61,556 nt of DNA, taken from contig NZ_JALEGT010000053.1 in the NCBI RefSeq assembly GCF_022763305.1, positions 1-61,556 of the forward strand, given 5' to 3'. Positions within the stretch are counted from its first letter, which is position 1. Each line of letters opens with the position of its first letter. This DNA is from Marivita sp. (lineage in GTDB: Bacteria; Pseudomonadota; Alphaproteobacteria; Rhodobacterales; Rhodobacteraceae). Positions 1 through 9,347 of this stretch are shown piece after piece. The notes under the pieces are model-generated. The model had not been told where the DNA came from and ran no database searches. It saw nothing but the letters and a program-made list of their open reading frames with translations. A program made the translations under genes and the position numbers.

Positions 1-2
1 AT

Positions 3-704
3 CCCGATGGCTATACGCTAGGCACGTTCAACCTGCCTGCGGCATTGGCCCTGACGCATGACCGCGAGGCGGACTATGACGTGACCAGCTTCACTTACCT
101 TGCAAATTTTGTAGAGGACCCGAACACAATTACCGTCGCGGCCACGTCGCCATTCGACTCCTTGGGCGACCTGCTCGATGCTGCCAAGGCTGATCCCGGG
201 GCGATCACCGTAGGCCTGTCGTCACTGGGTGGGAACGATCACTTCTCGGCCAACATGATGGCGGCGGCCTCTGGCGCCGAGTTCACGCTGGTGCCGTTCA
301 AGGGGGCGTCGATGGCGCGCACGGCGATCATGGGCGGGCACGTGGCTGCAGGGACGATGACCCTTGGCCAGACCACGAATTTCCCCGACGAGCTGCGTGT
401 GCTAGCTGTGTTGAGTGACCAGCGTTCGCCCTTCCGACCTGATGTGCCGACGGCGAAAGAACTGGGCTTCGACGTGCAGATGTCGTCGCTGCGTGGCATC
501 GTGGCGCCAGCCGGTCTCGACGAAGCAACCACCGAGCAGTTGCGTGCAGCACTGACAGCCGTGAACGACAACCCCGAGTTCCAGGCGATGATGGCCGAAC
601 AGGGCAACCCGATCGCCTTCATGGTTGGTGAGGATTTCGCTGCCACGGCAGCAAAACAAGACGGCGTGGCCCGGACAATCTGGGAAGAAACCCCCTGGAA
701 ATAA
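3..704 (+). CDS. TctC/Bug-family solute-binding protein, 5' truncated by the window edge
   Basis: The reading frame is open from base 3 and encodes 233 residues beginning PDGYTLG, so the N-terminus and signal peptide lie outside the window. The PDGYTLG element, the later VPTAKELGFDV segment and the closing region are typical of TctC (Bug) periplasmic binding proteins of tripartite tricarboxylate transporters, which capture carboxylates for TctAB-type membrane proteins. No tctA or tctB follows; 54 bp downstream a TRAP-type binding protein starts instead. An internal TTG at 45 is unlikely to be the real start, because family-conserved residues precede it. The substrate cannot be read from the sequence. 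Confidence 0.85.
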   Translation, partial: PDGYTLGTFNLPAALALTHDREADYDVTSFTYLANFVEDPNTITVAATSPFDSLGDLLDAAKADPGAITVGLSSLGGNDHFSANMMAAASGAEFTLVPFKGASMARTAIMGGHVAAGTMTLGQTTNFPDELRVLAVLSDQRSPFRPDVPTAKELGFDVQMSSLRGIVAPAGLDEATTEQLRAALTAVNDNPEFQAMMAEQGNPIAFMVGEDFAATAAKQDGVARTIWEETPWK

Positions 705-758
705 CCCATGCGCCGGGCTGCACCGCTCGGCACAGCTTTTTGAACACTGGAGGAAACA

Positions 759-1733
759 ATGACGTTCAAAACTCTTGGCGCTGTCGCGCTGATCGCTGCA
801 TCCGGTACCGTCGCCTGCGCCGACGACTGGACTGCCTACACCTATTCATCCGTCTCCACGACATCCGCGGTCAAAGGCATGAATCGCATCGCCGAGCGCG
901 TTGCGGCTGAAACCGAAGGCGACCTGACCATCGACCTGCATTTGGGCAAGACTCTGCAGATCGCATCCGCCGACATCACGCAGGCCGTGGGTGACGGGAT
1001 CATCGACATGGCGGCTGACTTCTTCTTCTCGGGTTCGGTGCCGCTCGCGCGTGTCCTGAACCTGCCCATGCTGATCGAGAACGACGAGGAATGGGCGGCC
1101 GCATACGCTGCGATGGAGCCGACGCTGGTCGAGGCTTTTGCAGATCAGGGCGTGGTGCTGCTGGGGAGCTACCGCTATCCGGAACAGACCATCTTCACCA
1201 CGTTCGAGATCAATTCTCTCGCCGACCTTGAAGGCCACAAGATCCGTGTGACCTCGCCTGAGCAAGGCAAATTCATCGAGGAATTCGGCGGTGCACCGAT
1301 CACGCTCTCAGGCTCCGAAGTCCCCACCTCGCTGGAACGCGGCGTCATTGAGGGCGTTCTGACAGCGTCTGCCGGCGGTGCGAAGAACTGGCACGAATTC
1401 CTGCCTTTCAACTACCGCTTCGCCGTCAACTACGGCAACTCGATGATCATCGCAAATGCTGACAGTTTCGACGCGTTGTCCGAGGACACGCAGGCAGCAT
1501 TGCGTGCCATCGTCGCCGAAGAGGGCCCCAAGACGACCGAAGCTTTCCTCGAAGATGAAGACGTGCAGAAGAAGGCCCAGTCCGAAGCCGGCATGACCCT
1601 GGTCTCAATGGCCGATGGCGACGCGGCCGCGGCCAATGCGAAGCTCGCACCCTTCTGGGAAGCCTGGGCCAAGGAAAACGGCCCCGAATATGAAGCGGCA
1701 CTTGCCACCGTGCGCGAAGCCATCGGCAAGTAA
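759..1733 (+). CDS. TRAP transporter substrate-binding protein (DctP family)
   Basis: This 324-residue periplasmic binding protein carries a Sec-type signal peptide (residues 1-21, cleavage near ACA-DD). A DctP-fold body follows, including the conserved stretch around SLADLEGHKIRV, which marks TRAP extracytoplasmic receptors for carboxylate-containing solutes. The ATG is preceded by a strong GGAGG at 6-7 nt. The small and large TRAP permease genes follow directly, so it is the first gene of a complete three-part TRAP system. The ligand is unknown. The downstream gluconolactonase-like gene suggests a sugar acid or lactone, but this is inference. Confidence 0.9.
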   Translation: MTFKTLGAVALIAASGTVACADDWTAYTYSSVSTTSAVKGMNRIAERVAAETEGDLTIDLHLGKTLQIASADITQAVGDGIIDMAADFFFSGSVPLARVLNLPMLIENDEEWAAAYAAMEPTLVEAFADQGVVLLGSYRYPEQTIFTTFEINSLADLEGHKIRVTSPEQGKFIEEFGGAPITLSGSEVPTSLERGVIEGVLTASAGGAKNWHEFLPFNYRFAVNYGNSMIIANADSFDALSEDTQAALRAIVAEEGPKTTEAFLEDEDVQKKAQSEAGMTLVSMADGDAAAANAKLAPFWEAWAKENGPEYEAALATVREAIGK

Positions 1734-1734
1734 G

Positions 1735-2250
1735 ATGCACCTCGAAAGCAACAAGGGGCCGGTGTCCGCCGGCCCCCTCTTTGATGCGGTGGCCAAGGTC
1801 ACAGGCCTGATGACCGGGACGGTGCTGGTCGCTCTTGTCTCGCTTGTCTGCCTCGAAGCCTTCCTGCGCGGGGCCTTCAACCATTCGCTCGGCTTCGCGG
1901 AGGAACTGACCGGCTATGGCGTGGTCTTCGTGACCTTCTTCGGCGCCGCCCTGTCGCTGCGTGGCTCAAGCATGTTCCAGGTTCATTTCCTGCTGGATCA
2001 ATGGCCCGAGGGCACCCGTCGCTGGCTGATCCGCGCCTTCGTGCTGATCGCGCTGATCATCTGCGTCATCCTCGCGTGGAAGACCAAGGACTTGATGTTG
2101 TCCTCCTTGTCTCGCGGTAAGTTCGCGCCGACCGTGCTGCGCACGCCGCTCTGGATTCCGCAAATCATGCTGCCGCTCGGGTTCTCTGTGCTGGCCTTCT
2201 TCCTGGTCGAGAAGTTGCTTCTGACCTTTCGCAAATCCGAGGACACCTGA
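1735..2250 (+). CDS. TRAP transporter small permease (DctQ family)
   Basis: This 171-residue protein has about four hydrophobic segments, as expected for DctQ, the small membrane subunit that pairs with DctM. The ATG at 1735 lies 1 nt after the stop of the binding-protein gene. The frame is open further upstream to 1615, but that part overlaps the DctP coding sequence and is rejected as the start. The conserved EELTGYGVVFVTFFGAALSLR region (about residues 53-73) is typical of the family. Its stop codon is immediately followed by the start of the large permease, which indicates translational coupling. Confidence 0.88.
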   Translation: MHLESNKGPVSAGPLFDAVAKVTGLMTGTVLVALVSLVCLEAFLRGAFNHSLGFAEELTGYGVVFVTFFGAALSLRGSSMFQVHFLLDQWPEGTRRWLIRAFVLIALIICVILAWKTKDLMLSSLSRGKFAPTVLRTPLWIPQIMLPLGFSVLAFFLVEKLLLTFRKSEDT

Positions 2251-3543
2251 ATGGAAGCGATCCTCGCCTTCGGTCTGCTGATCGGGCTCATCCTTGGCGG
2301 AATGTGGGTTCAATTCGCCGTAGCAGGCGCTGGCCTGACCTATATCTGGCTGCTCAAGGGCTTTGCTGGCTGGAAGGCGCTCGGCCTTGTCAGTTGGGGC
2401 GCTGCGAACAGCTTTACTCTGGCCGCCATTCCACTCTTCGTATTAATGGCCGAGATCCTGCTGGGCTCGGGCCTTTCCACACGCCTCTACAACGGCGTGG
2501 CACCCTTCATGCGCCGCTTGCCGGGGGGTCTCCTGCACACGAATATCGCAGGCAGCGGCATCTTCGCGGCGATCTCGGGCGGCTCTGCGCCGACCGCGGC
2601 GGCGATGTCGACCGTCGCTCTGCCCGAACTCTCTGCGCGTGGCTACAACAAGCGGCTGGTCGCCGGATCGTTGGCCGCCGGTGGCACGCTCGGCATTCTG
2701 ATTCCGCCGTCGATCACCATGATCATATACGCCACCTTCACCGAGACCTCGATCGCGCGATTGTTCGCGGCCGGTCTTATCCCGGGGATTGCCCTCGCAT
2801 TGTGTTACATGGGCTTCATCATCTTGCGGGTAAAGCTCAACCCGGCTCTCGCCCCCAAGGTCGAAACCAAGGCCAATGCCGGTGACCTTGGGCGCGCTCT
2901 TCTCGATATCGTGCCCTTCCTCATGCTGATCGTCATCGTGCTGGGCAGCATCTATGGCGGGTTTGCGACCCCGACCGAGGCCGGAGCCGTGGGCACCGTT
3001 GGTGCGATCCTGATCGCGGGGCTGTATCGCAAGGTGTCCTGGACCCTTCTGAAAGATGCGCTTGCGCGCACGGCCTCCATGAGCGGGAACATCCTCTTTA
3101 TCGTCTTCACCTCGATGATCTTTGCCTATGCAACCGCGCTGTCCGGCATTGGCGAGGATTTGGTCGGTATGCTGGAAAGCGCCAATGTCTCGCGCCTCAC
3201 CTTCCTGCTGATCATCATGGTGGTCTTTGCGATCCTTGGCTGCTTCATGGAAGGTCTCGGAATGATCGCCATCATCGTGCCGGTGATCTTTCCGGCGCTG
3301 CTGGCGCTGGACGTCGATCCGATCTGGTTCGGTGTCTTTGTCGTGATCTTGGTGGAACTCGGTCAGTTGACACCGCCACTGGGAGTGATCCTGTTCGTGG
3401 TGGCATCCTCATCTGACGAGGTAAAGGTCGAGGATGTGATCATGGGTACCTTGCCCTTTTTCATCATCATCGTGTCCTTCATGCTGCTGCTCATCGCCGC
3501 GCCGCAAATCGCGCTTTTCCTGCCGGAGTTCACGTTCGGATGA
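2251..3543 (+). CDS. TRAP transporter large permease (DctM family)
   Basis: This 430-residue, very hydrophobic protein has the length and composition of DctM, the ion-coupled translocation subunit (about 12 membrane segments). Family-typical elements include AGSGIFAAISGGSAPTAAAM near residue 100, PPSITMIIYA near 152 and the C-terminal GQLTPPLG motif. The start is contiguous with the stop of dctQ, and its own stop overlaps the start of the SMP-30 gene (ATGA at 3540). The four genes from dctP to SMP-30 therefore read as one operon using Na+ or H+ driven uptake. Confidence 0.93.
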   Translation: MEAILAFGLLIGLILGGMWVQFAVAGAGLTYIWLLKGFAGWKALGLVSWGAANSFTLAAIPLFVLMAEILLGSGLSTRLYNGVAPFMRRLPGGLLHTNIAGSGIFAAISGGSAPTAAAMSTVALPELSARGYNKRLVAGSLAAGGTLGILIPPSITMIIYATFTETSIARLFAAGLIPGIALALCYMGFIILRVKLNPALAPKVETKANAGDLGRALLDIVPFLMLIVIVLGSIYGGFATPTEAGAVGTVGAILIAGLYRKVSWTLLKDALARTASMSGNILFIVFTSMIFAYATALSGIGEDLVGMLESANVSRLTFLLIIMVVFAILGCFMEGLGMIAIIVPVIFPALLALDVDPIWFGVFVVILVELGQLTPPLGVILFVVASSSDEVKVEDVIMGTLPFFIIIVSFMLLLIAAPQIALFLPEFTFG

Positions 3544-4490
3544 CCCATACCTATCCCTTCCCCGAACCGGTGATCATCGACGCAGAGGTGTTCACTGAGT
3601 TGCCCGACAGTTTGCGTCGCACCGGTCAGTCGTCCTACTGGGCGGAAAAGAACCGACGCGGTGCGCCTGCCGACAGCTTCCTTGAGGGGCCGTCCTTCGA
3701 CCGCGATGGCAACCTTTACTTCGTCGACATCCCCTTTGGGCGCGTGTTCAGGGCTGATCCGGCCGGTCAGATCACCCAGATCGCCGAATATGACGGCCAA
3801 CCAAATGGGTTGAAAATCCATCGCGACGGGCGGGTATTTCTTGCGGATTACCAGAACGGCATCATGGTGCTGGATCCTGACACGGGCACCGTAAGCAAGG
3901 CCCTTGGCGATGCCGACACCGAGAGCTTCAAGGGCTGCAATGATCTGCATTTCGACCGACATGGCGCGCTCTACTTCACGGATCAGGGCCAGACGGGGCT
4001 GCAAGACCCGACGGGCCGCGTATGGAAATGGGTCCCGGAGACGGACGCGCTGACTTGCCTGATCGACAAGGTGCCCAGCCCCAATGGCCTTGTGCTGGAT
4101 CTGGCAGAGCACGTGCTCCTCCTCGCGGTGACGCGGGCCAACGCGGTCTGGCGCCTGCCCATGTCGCCCAGCGGTCGGGTCAACAAGGCGGGGCTGTTCA
4201 TCCAGTTCTCCGGCGGGCGCGCGGGCCCCGATGGCCTTGCGCTGACGTCTCAGGGCGGCGTCGTCGTGTGCCAGACCGGCATGGGCCTGGTCTGGGTCCA
4301 TGACGTCCTGGGGCGGCCCATTGCCGTTGTGCGGAGCCCTCGCGGACTGGGCACCACCAACTGTGCCTTTGGCGGACCGGACGGGCGGACGCTGTTCATC
4401 ACCGAGTCGGACAGCGGCAGTATTCTGAAAGCCGAGTTCCCGGAAGATTTGAGCATCGCCGGAGCGCCGATGTTCTCGGGCGCGTTCTAG
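3540..4490 (+). CDS. SMP-30/gluconolactonase/LRE family protein
   Basis: This 316-residue protein belongs to the six-bladed beta-propeller SMP-30 family, metal-dependent lactonases that open sugar lactones. The usual metal ligands are visible: Glu49 in LEGPSF, Asn182 in SPNGLVLD and Asp231 in GPDGLAL. Asn134 in GCNDLHFD is a candidate substrate contact. There is no signal peptide, so it should act in the cytoplasm. It overlaps dctM by 4 nt, which suggests that it processes the solute imported by the TRAP system. The actual lactone is not deducible, and a drp35-like or lactone hydrolase role is equally possible. Confidence 0.87.
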   Translation: MTHTYPFPEPVIIDAEVFTELPDSLRRTGQSSYWAEKNRRGAPADSFLEGPSFDRDGNLYFVDIPFGRVFRADPAGQITQIAEYDGQPNGLKIHRDGRVFLADYQNGIMVLDPDTGTVSKALGDADTESFKGCNDLHFDRHGALYFTDQGQTGLQDPTGRVWKWVPETDALTCLIDKVPSPNGLVLDLAEHVLLLAVTRANAVWRLPMSPSGRVNKAGLFIQFSGGRAGPDGLALTSQGGVVVCQTGMGLVWVHDVLGRPIAVVRSPRGLGTTNCAFGGPDGRTLFITESDSGSILKAEFPEDLSIAGAPMFSGAF

Positions 4491-4887
4491 ACGCGATGCC
4501 GACCCGTGGGGCCGAGCTCTGACAGCTCCCGCGCGACCTGCACCGAAATGATCCGCGCCGGGCATGCAAAAAGCGCTCGCGAATTGCGGCATGCCTTGTC
4601 GTGGTGTTGACAGGAACGCCCCCAGCTTCGCGTGCTCGTGAATTCCCCGTAGAAACCGCACCAGAAGCTGGTTGGGAAAAATTCATCCGTAAGCCGTTCT
4701 GATTTGGAGGCCACGCTGTTCGGCGGCACGCCAACACAGCAGAACCGTTCCATCCGCCACCAAACACCTTTTCATCTCAAACGCTCTCGCAGCGAACAGC
4801 GCCAATGTAGGCGAAGCTGTCGTCTGCAGGGACATCATCAGTTGGCAGGTATGAGCCGACACCGTCTGCGTATTGAACTCTGAAAAA
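4491..4887. other. Gene-free interval between the SMP-30 gene and tRNA-Phe
   Basis: These 397 bp contain only short frames without recognisable protein features on either strand. I saw no convincing terminator, promoter or repeat. It lies on the 3' side of the minus-strand tRNA gene, the usual side for island insertion, but no integrase or duplicated tRNA end is present. Confidence 0.6.
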
Positions 4888-4962
4888 TGGTGCCCGGGGG
4901 CGGAATCGAACCACCGACACGAGGATTTTCAATCCACTGCTCTACCCCTGAGCTACCCGGGC
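4888..4962 (-). tRNA. tRNA-Phe (GAA)
   Basis: Read on the minus strand, this 75-nt sequence folds as a cloverleaf. The seven-base acceptor stem pairs GCCCGGG with CCCGGGC, the discriminator is A and the CCA end is genome-encoded. The D arm is GCTC/GAGC, and the anticodon loop TTGAAAA gives GAA (phenylalanine). The T loop is TTCGATT, closed by GGTGG/CCGCC. The anticodon stem contains one T-T opposition (positions 28-42). Confidence 0.97.
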
Positions 4963-5137
4963 ACGGGAGAACGATCAACGTTCGGGTGGCGGCGTTCTAT
5001 GTGAGGGTTCGGGGCGTGTCCAGTGGGTTTTCGTCGGAATTCGCAAAAAGCGTCAGGGTGCGGCTGAAGGGGCGGTGGTGGACGGAAATCGCGTGCCGGG
5101 GGCTTGTGTTCGGCAGGGGGATGTCCAAGCTGCGCGC

Positions 5138-5743
5138 ATGGAGCCGAACTTTGCATATGAAGAGTGTTTGCACGGGGCAGGGCAACTGCGCGTTGCCGGT
5201 GTGGACGAGGCTGGACGAGGGCCACTGGCGGGGCCCGTTGTTGCGGCGGCGGTTGTTCTCGATCCCGCGCGACTGCCAGATGGGCTGAATGATTCCAAGG
5301 CGTTGACCGTGTCGAAACGCACGGCGCTGTTGCCTCTGATCCTTGCGCAGGCCGAGGTCGGGATTGGTGAGGCGAGCGTTGCGGAAATCGACGAAATGAA
5401 CATCCTGCGTGCCAGCCATCTCGCGATGTGCCGCGCCATCGAGGCGCTGCCTTCGGCGGCGGATCATGTCCTGATCGATGGCAACCTGATCCCGCGTGAT
5501 CTGACCCTCCCGGCAACGGCCGTAGTCAAGGGAGACAGCCTCTCCTTGAGCATCGCAGCGGCCTCAATTGTGGCCAAAACAAGGCGTGATGCGATCATGT
5601 GGGATTTGGCGCAACAGTATCCCGGCTACGGTTGGGAGCGAAATCAGGGATACCCCACGAAGTGTCACAAAGAAGCCCTTCGAAATCTTGGTGTCACCCC
5701 ACACCATAGACGTTCCTTCAAGCCGGTGCACAATATCTTGTGA
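5138..5743 (+). CDS. rnhB: Ribonuclease HII
   Basis: This 201-residue RNase HII cleaves the RNA strand of RNA-DNA hybrids and removes single ribonucleotides misincorporated in DNA. The acidic catalytic set is visible: Asp23 and Glu24 in GVDEAGRGPL, Asp114 in LIDGN, and Asp133 in KGDSLS before the conserved AASIVAK. The frame is open upstream to 5075, but ATG 5138 gives the normal family length and N-terminus. It lies 115 bp upstream of ccrM on the same strand, a linkage common in alphaproteobacteria. The following gap contains GANTC sites, so ccrM may have its own promoter. Confidence 0.95.
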   Translation: MEPNFAYEECLHGAGQLRVAGVDEAGRGPLAGPVVAAAVVLDPARLPDGLNDSKALTVSKRTALLPLILAQAEVGIGEASVAEIDEMNILRASHLAMCRAIEALPSAADHVLIDGNLIPRDLTLPATAVVKGDSLSLSIAAASIVAKTRRDAIMWDLAQQYPGYGWERNQGYPTKCHKEALRNLGVTPHHRRSFKPVHNIL

Positions 5744-5765
5744 CAAGCTGAAAACATAACCGCTT

Positions 5766-5804
5766 GATTCAAAAAAGAAATTGACCGCGAATCGGCTTTG
5801 ACTC
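5766..5804 (+). promoter_or_regulatory. Cluster of three GANTC sites in the ccrM leader
   Basis: GATTC (5766-5770), GAATC (5789-5793) and GACTC (5800-5804) fall within 39 bp in the 115-bp gap before ccrM. GANTC is the target of the CcrM methylase encoded just downstream. In Caulobacter, methylation of leader sites contributes to shutting off ccrM. A weak -35-like TTGACC at 5781 overlaps the cluster. No clear TTAA-N7-TTAA CtrA box was found. A regulatory role is inference. Confidence 0.5.
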
Positions 5805-5813
5805 ATCTTTTGA

Positions 5814-6962
<1,149 letters not shown>

Positions 6963-7018
6963 GGCCATACGAACACCGCCGGTGCCTGCGGCCATGATCC
7001 CCGCGGCACTACACCTTG

Positions 7019-7045
7019 CCCCGCCGGTTTTCGGCGGGGTTTTTT
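7019..7045 (+). terminator. Rho-independent terminator after ccrM
   Basis: An 8-bp perfect GC stem (CCCCGCCG at 7019-7026, CGGCGGGG at 7032-7039) with a 5-nt GTTTT loop is followed by six T residues. It ends the rnhB-ccrM transcription unit. Confidence 0.93.
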
Positions 7046-7173
7046 GGTCTGCGATGCTGCAGACGTTCAGGTGCCACCGATTTCCGTGGCGGTGTGGCGC
7101 GCTCGGTCTATAACATCCTGCACTGCCAAAAACTGCCGATCAGGCACAGAACAAGACGACGGAGGGACACAGA

Positions 7174-7947
7174 ATGAAATGGGCCAGAGCACGTCTCGCG
7201 ACAGGCGAGACACAGTTCGGAGTGATCACGGGGGACATGTTCGAGCCACGCAGTGCTCTTGGTGCGGACGACGCAGCCGGAGATCCGATGTCGGTTGCGG
7301 ATGTCACGCTGCTGCCGCCCGTCGTGCCGGGCAAGTTCATCGGCCTCTGGAACAACTTCAAGGCGGCTGCCGAAAAGAACGGCAACGAACACCCGTCGCA
7401 TCCGCTCTATTTCTTCAAGGCGGATACCTCGCTCTCTGGTCCCGGTGCCCGTGTCGCGCTGCCCCAGTCTGCCGGCCGCGTGATCTTCGAAGGCGAACTT
7501 GGGATCGTCATCGGCAAGGCCTGCCGCAATGCCTCGCTCGAGGACGCGGCAGAGGCGATTTTCGGCTATACCTGCATCAACGATTTCACATCGCTCGATG
7601 TTCTCAATGCCGACCCGTCCTTTCCGCAATGGACCCGCTCCAAGAGCTTTGACGGGTTCGGCGTTGTGGGCCCGGTGATCGAAACGGACCTGGACTGGCG
7701 CGACCTGACCGTGACTGTGCTGGTCAATGGTCGCGAGCGGCAATCCTACCCGGCGTCAGACATGATCCTCACACCGGTGCAAATCGTGAGCCTGCTGTCG
7801 CAGGATATGACCCTGAATCCCGGTGATCTGATCGCCTGCGGAACCTCGCTTGGGGCGCGACCGGTCAAGGCCGGGATGGAGGTGGATGTCGTCATCGAAG
7901 GGATCGGCTCGCTGGGCGTCACCCTGGTGGAGCCGGGCGCTGCCTGA
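7174..7947 (+). CDS. Fumarylacetoacetate hydrolase family protein
   Basis: This 257-residue protein carries the FAH fold, used by C-C bond hydrolases, decarboxylases and isomerases acting on 2-oxo acids. Metal ligands fit Glu106 and Glu108 in FEGELGIVIGK and Asp137 in CINDFTSLD. A GGAGGG ribosome binding site precedes the ATG. It is flanked by the ccrM terminator and a 210-bp gap and so appears monocistronic. The family is functionally broad (2-hydroxyhepta-2,4-diene-1,7-dioate isomerase, acylpyruvase, oxaloacetate decarboxylase), and the sequence alone does not pick one. No aromatic catabolic genes are adjacent. Confidence 0.88.
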   Translation: MKWARARLATGETQFGVITGDMFEPRSALGADDAAGDPMSVADVTLLPPVVPGKFIGLWNNFKAAAEKNGNEHPSHPLYFFKADTSLSGPGARVALPQSAGRVIFEGELGIVIGKACRNASLEDAAEAIFGYTCINDFTSLDVLNADPSFPQWTRSKSFDGFGVVGPVIETDLDWRDLTVTVLVNGRERQSYPASDMILTPVQIVSLLSQDMTLNPGDLIACGTSLGARPVKAGMEVDVVIEGIGSLGVTLVEPGAA

Positions 7948-8157
7948 TTGCGACCCCGTGCACCGGCCGCAGATGTCACGATCTGGTGGCGGATGGCGCG
8001 GGAAAAGCTTGCTTGGATCACGCAGTTCACCACAAAACTGCGTGAAACCGGCATTACGGCATTGAACCAAATGGGCTTTTGGCAGTTTGAATAGACTCGA
8101 TAATGCTGTTTTCTGGTTCCGTTGAGTGATGGGGCCAATTCGACTGAAAGGCTGCCC

Positions 8158-8805
8158 ATGTTGAACCGTCGTCAAATGATTGCAACCACCCTGTCCACGC
8201 TTGCCGTGCCGGCGCTTGTTGGCCCTGCCATGGCCGCGCCCAGCGAATGGGACAAATGGGATGCGCAGGTCACACCTGCGAATTTCGATCTCGGTTCGAC
8301 CAACCCCTGGGGACTTCATCCCCGGTATCTTCCGCAGCGTGTGCAGGCGAATGCAGGTCTGCGCCCGGGCGACATTCATGTCGACGCCGTGGCCCGCTAT
8401 CTCTACCACATTCAAGAGGATGGTACGGCGATGCGCTACGGTGTGGCGATCGGTCGGGATGGGCTTTATGAGCCGGGCGTCTACACGATCCGCCGCAAGG
8501 CTAAATGGCCGGGCTGGACCCCGACGCCCGCCATGATCAAACGCGAGCCCGACAAGTACGCCCGTTGGGAAGACGGCATGCCTCCGGGGCCTGAAAACGC
8601 GTTGGGGTCGCGCGCGCTCTACCTCTATGTCGGCAATCGCGACACCTATCTGCGCATTCACGGAACGCCCGCGCCACGCTCCATCGGCACCCGCGCCAGC
8701 TCCGGTTGCGTGCGCATGGTTATGGCGCATATCAACACGCTCTACGATCAGGTCGATACCGGCGTGACGGCGTATCTCTATCCGACGGACGGCGGGCGGC
8801 TCTAG
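8158..8805 (+). CDS. L,D-transpeptidase (YkuD family), Tat-type signal
   Basis: This 215-residue exported protein has an N-terminal NRRQM twin-arginine-like motif, a hydrophobic stretch and an AMA-A cleavage site near residue 27. The YkuD catalytic centre is complete, with His168 in RIHGT and nucleophile Cys184 in SSGCVRM. These enzymes form 3-3 peptidoglycan cross-links or attach proteins to peptidoglycan in the periplasm. ATG 8158 is chosen because a GAAAGG site sits 6 nt upstream and it places the signal at the very N-terminus; the frame continues open to 8122. It converges with a small lipoprotein gene across a 13-bp gap. Confidence 0.92.
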   Translation: MLNRRQMIATTLSTLAVPALVGPAMAAPSEWDKWDAQVTPANFDLGSTNPWGLHPRYLPQRVQANAGLRPGDIHVDAVARYLYHIQEDGTAMRYGVAIGRDGLYEPGVYTIRRKAKWPGWTPTPAMIKREPDKYARWEDGMPPGPENALGSRALYLYVGNRDTYLRIHGTPAPRSIGTRASSGCVRMVMAHINTLYDQVDTGVTAYLYPTDGGRL

Positions 8806-8818
8806 GCCGCCCCGTCGC

Positions 8819-9097
8819 TCAGCTTTGCGGGCGAACGCAGATCGGGCTGCCGTTGGATGTCCGCAACGGCAGTTCCGTTGTCTCGACGGGCCCGCGATGC
8901 GTGTACCAGTAACAGCCGTCCTCGGCCCGGACACGCGCTGTCGTCAGGTCCTGATAGGGCGCGGCAATCGTTGCCACGGATTCGGGCACGGTGATGCGGG
9001 CAGAGCCTGACGTTCCCCCCGACGACGGTACAGGTTCACAGGCCGCCAGACCCAGCAGGGTCAGGGGGGCCACGAGGAAAGCCTTGGCTCTGGTCAT
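8819..9097 (-). CDS. Small predicted lipoprotein
   Basis: This 92-residue protein begins MTRAKAFLVAPLTLLGLAAC, a textbook lipoprotein signal with lipobox LAAC and lipidated Cys20. The mature part is about 72 residues and includes the segment GCYWYTHRGPVETTELPL, with two further cysteines (Cys62, Cys87) that could form a disulfide. The glutamate after the cysteine does not suggest inner-membrane retention, so outer-membrane placement is likely. I do not recognise a named family. Its position tail-to-tail with the L,D-transpeptidase gives a loose cell-envelope context only. The frame runs further upstream, but only this start gives a signal sequence. Confidence 0.82.
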   Translation of the reverse strand: MTRAKAFLVAPLTLLGLAACEPVPSSGGTSGSARITVPESVATIAAPYQDLTTARVRAEDGCYWYTHRGPVETTELPLRTSNGSPICVRPQS

Positions 9098-9347
9098 ATC
9101 GTACTCATTCCGCTGTGGTCTTGCGCCTGCGAAACTTGCACTAGTCCCCTGACGCCGCAAGACCATCCAGAAGCATGGTGCCTGAGGCATGGCAAGGATG
9201 CCGCATGTTTTCGATCCGGCCTCGCCCGCTACCCGAGCAGGTGATGGGCCGACGAGACATTGAAGTTTCCGTCGCCCGATGTGTAGATAGCCGCAGGCGT
9301 GACTAAGGCATCCAGCCGTTGCGTGATATCCCGGTTCGGAGGCCAGC

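Noticed and set aside
1-4962. Genomic island inserted at tRNA-Phe
   Set aside because: The transporter genes lie on the correct side of the tRNA, but no integrase, duplicated tRNA end or composition shift is visible in the window.
4888-4962. T-T opposition in the tRNA-Phe anticodon stem as evidence of a pseudogene
   Set aside because: All other stems, the CCA end and the loops are intact, and I recall the same stem sequence in related alphaproteobacterial tRNA-Phe genes.
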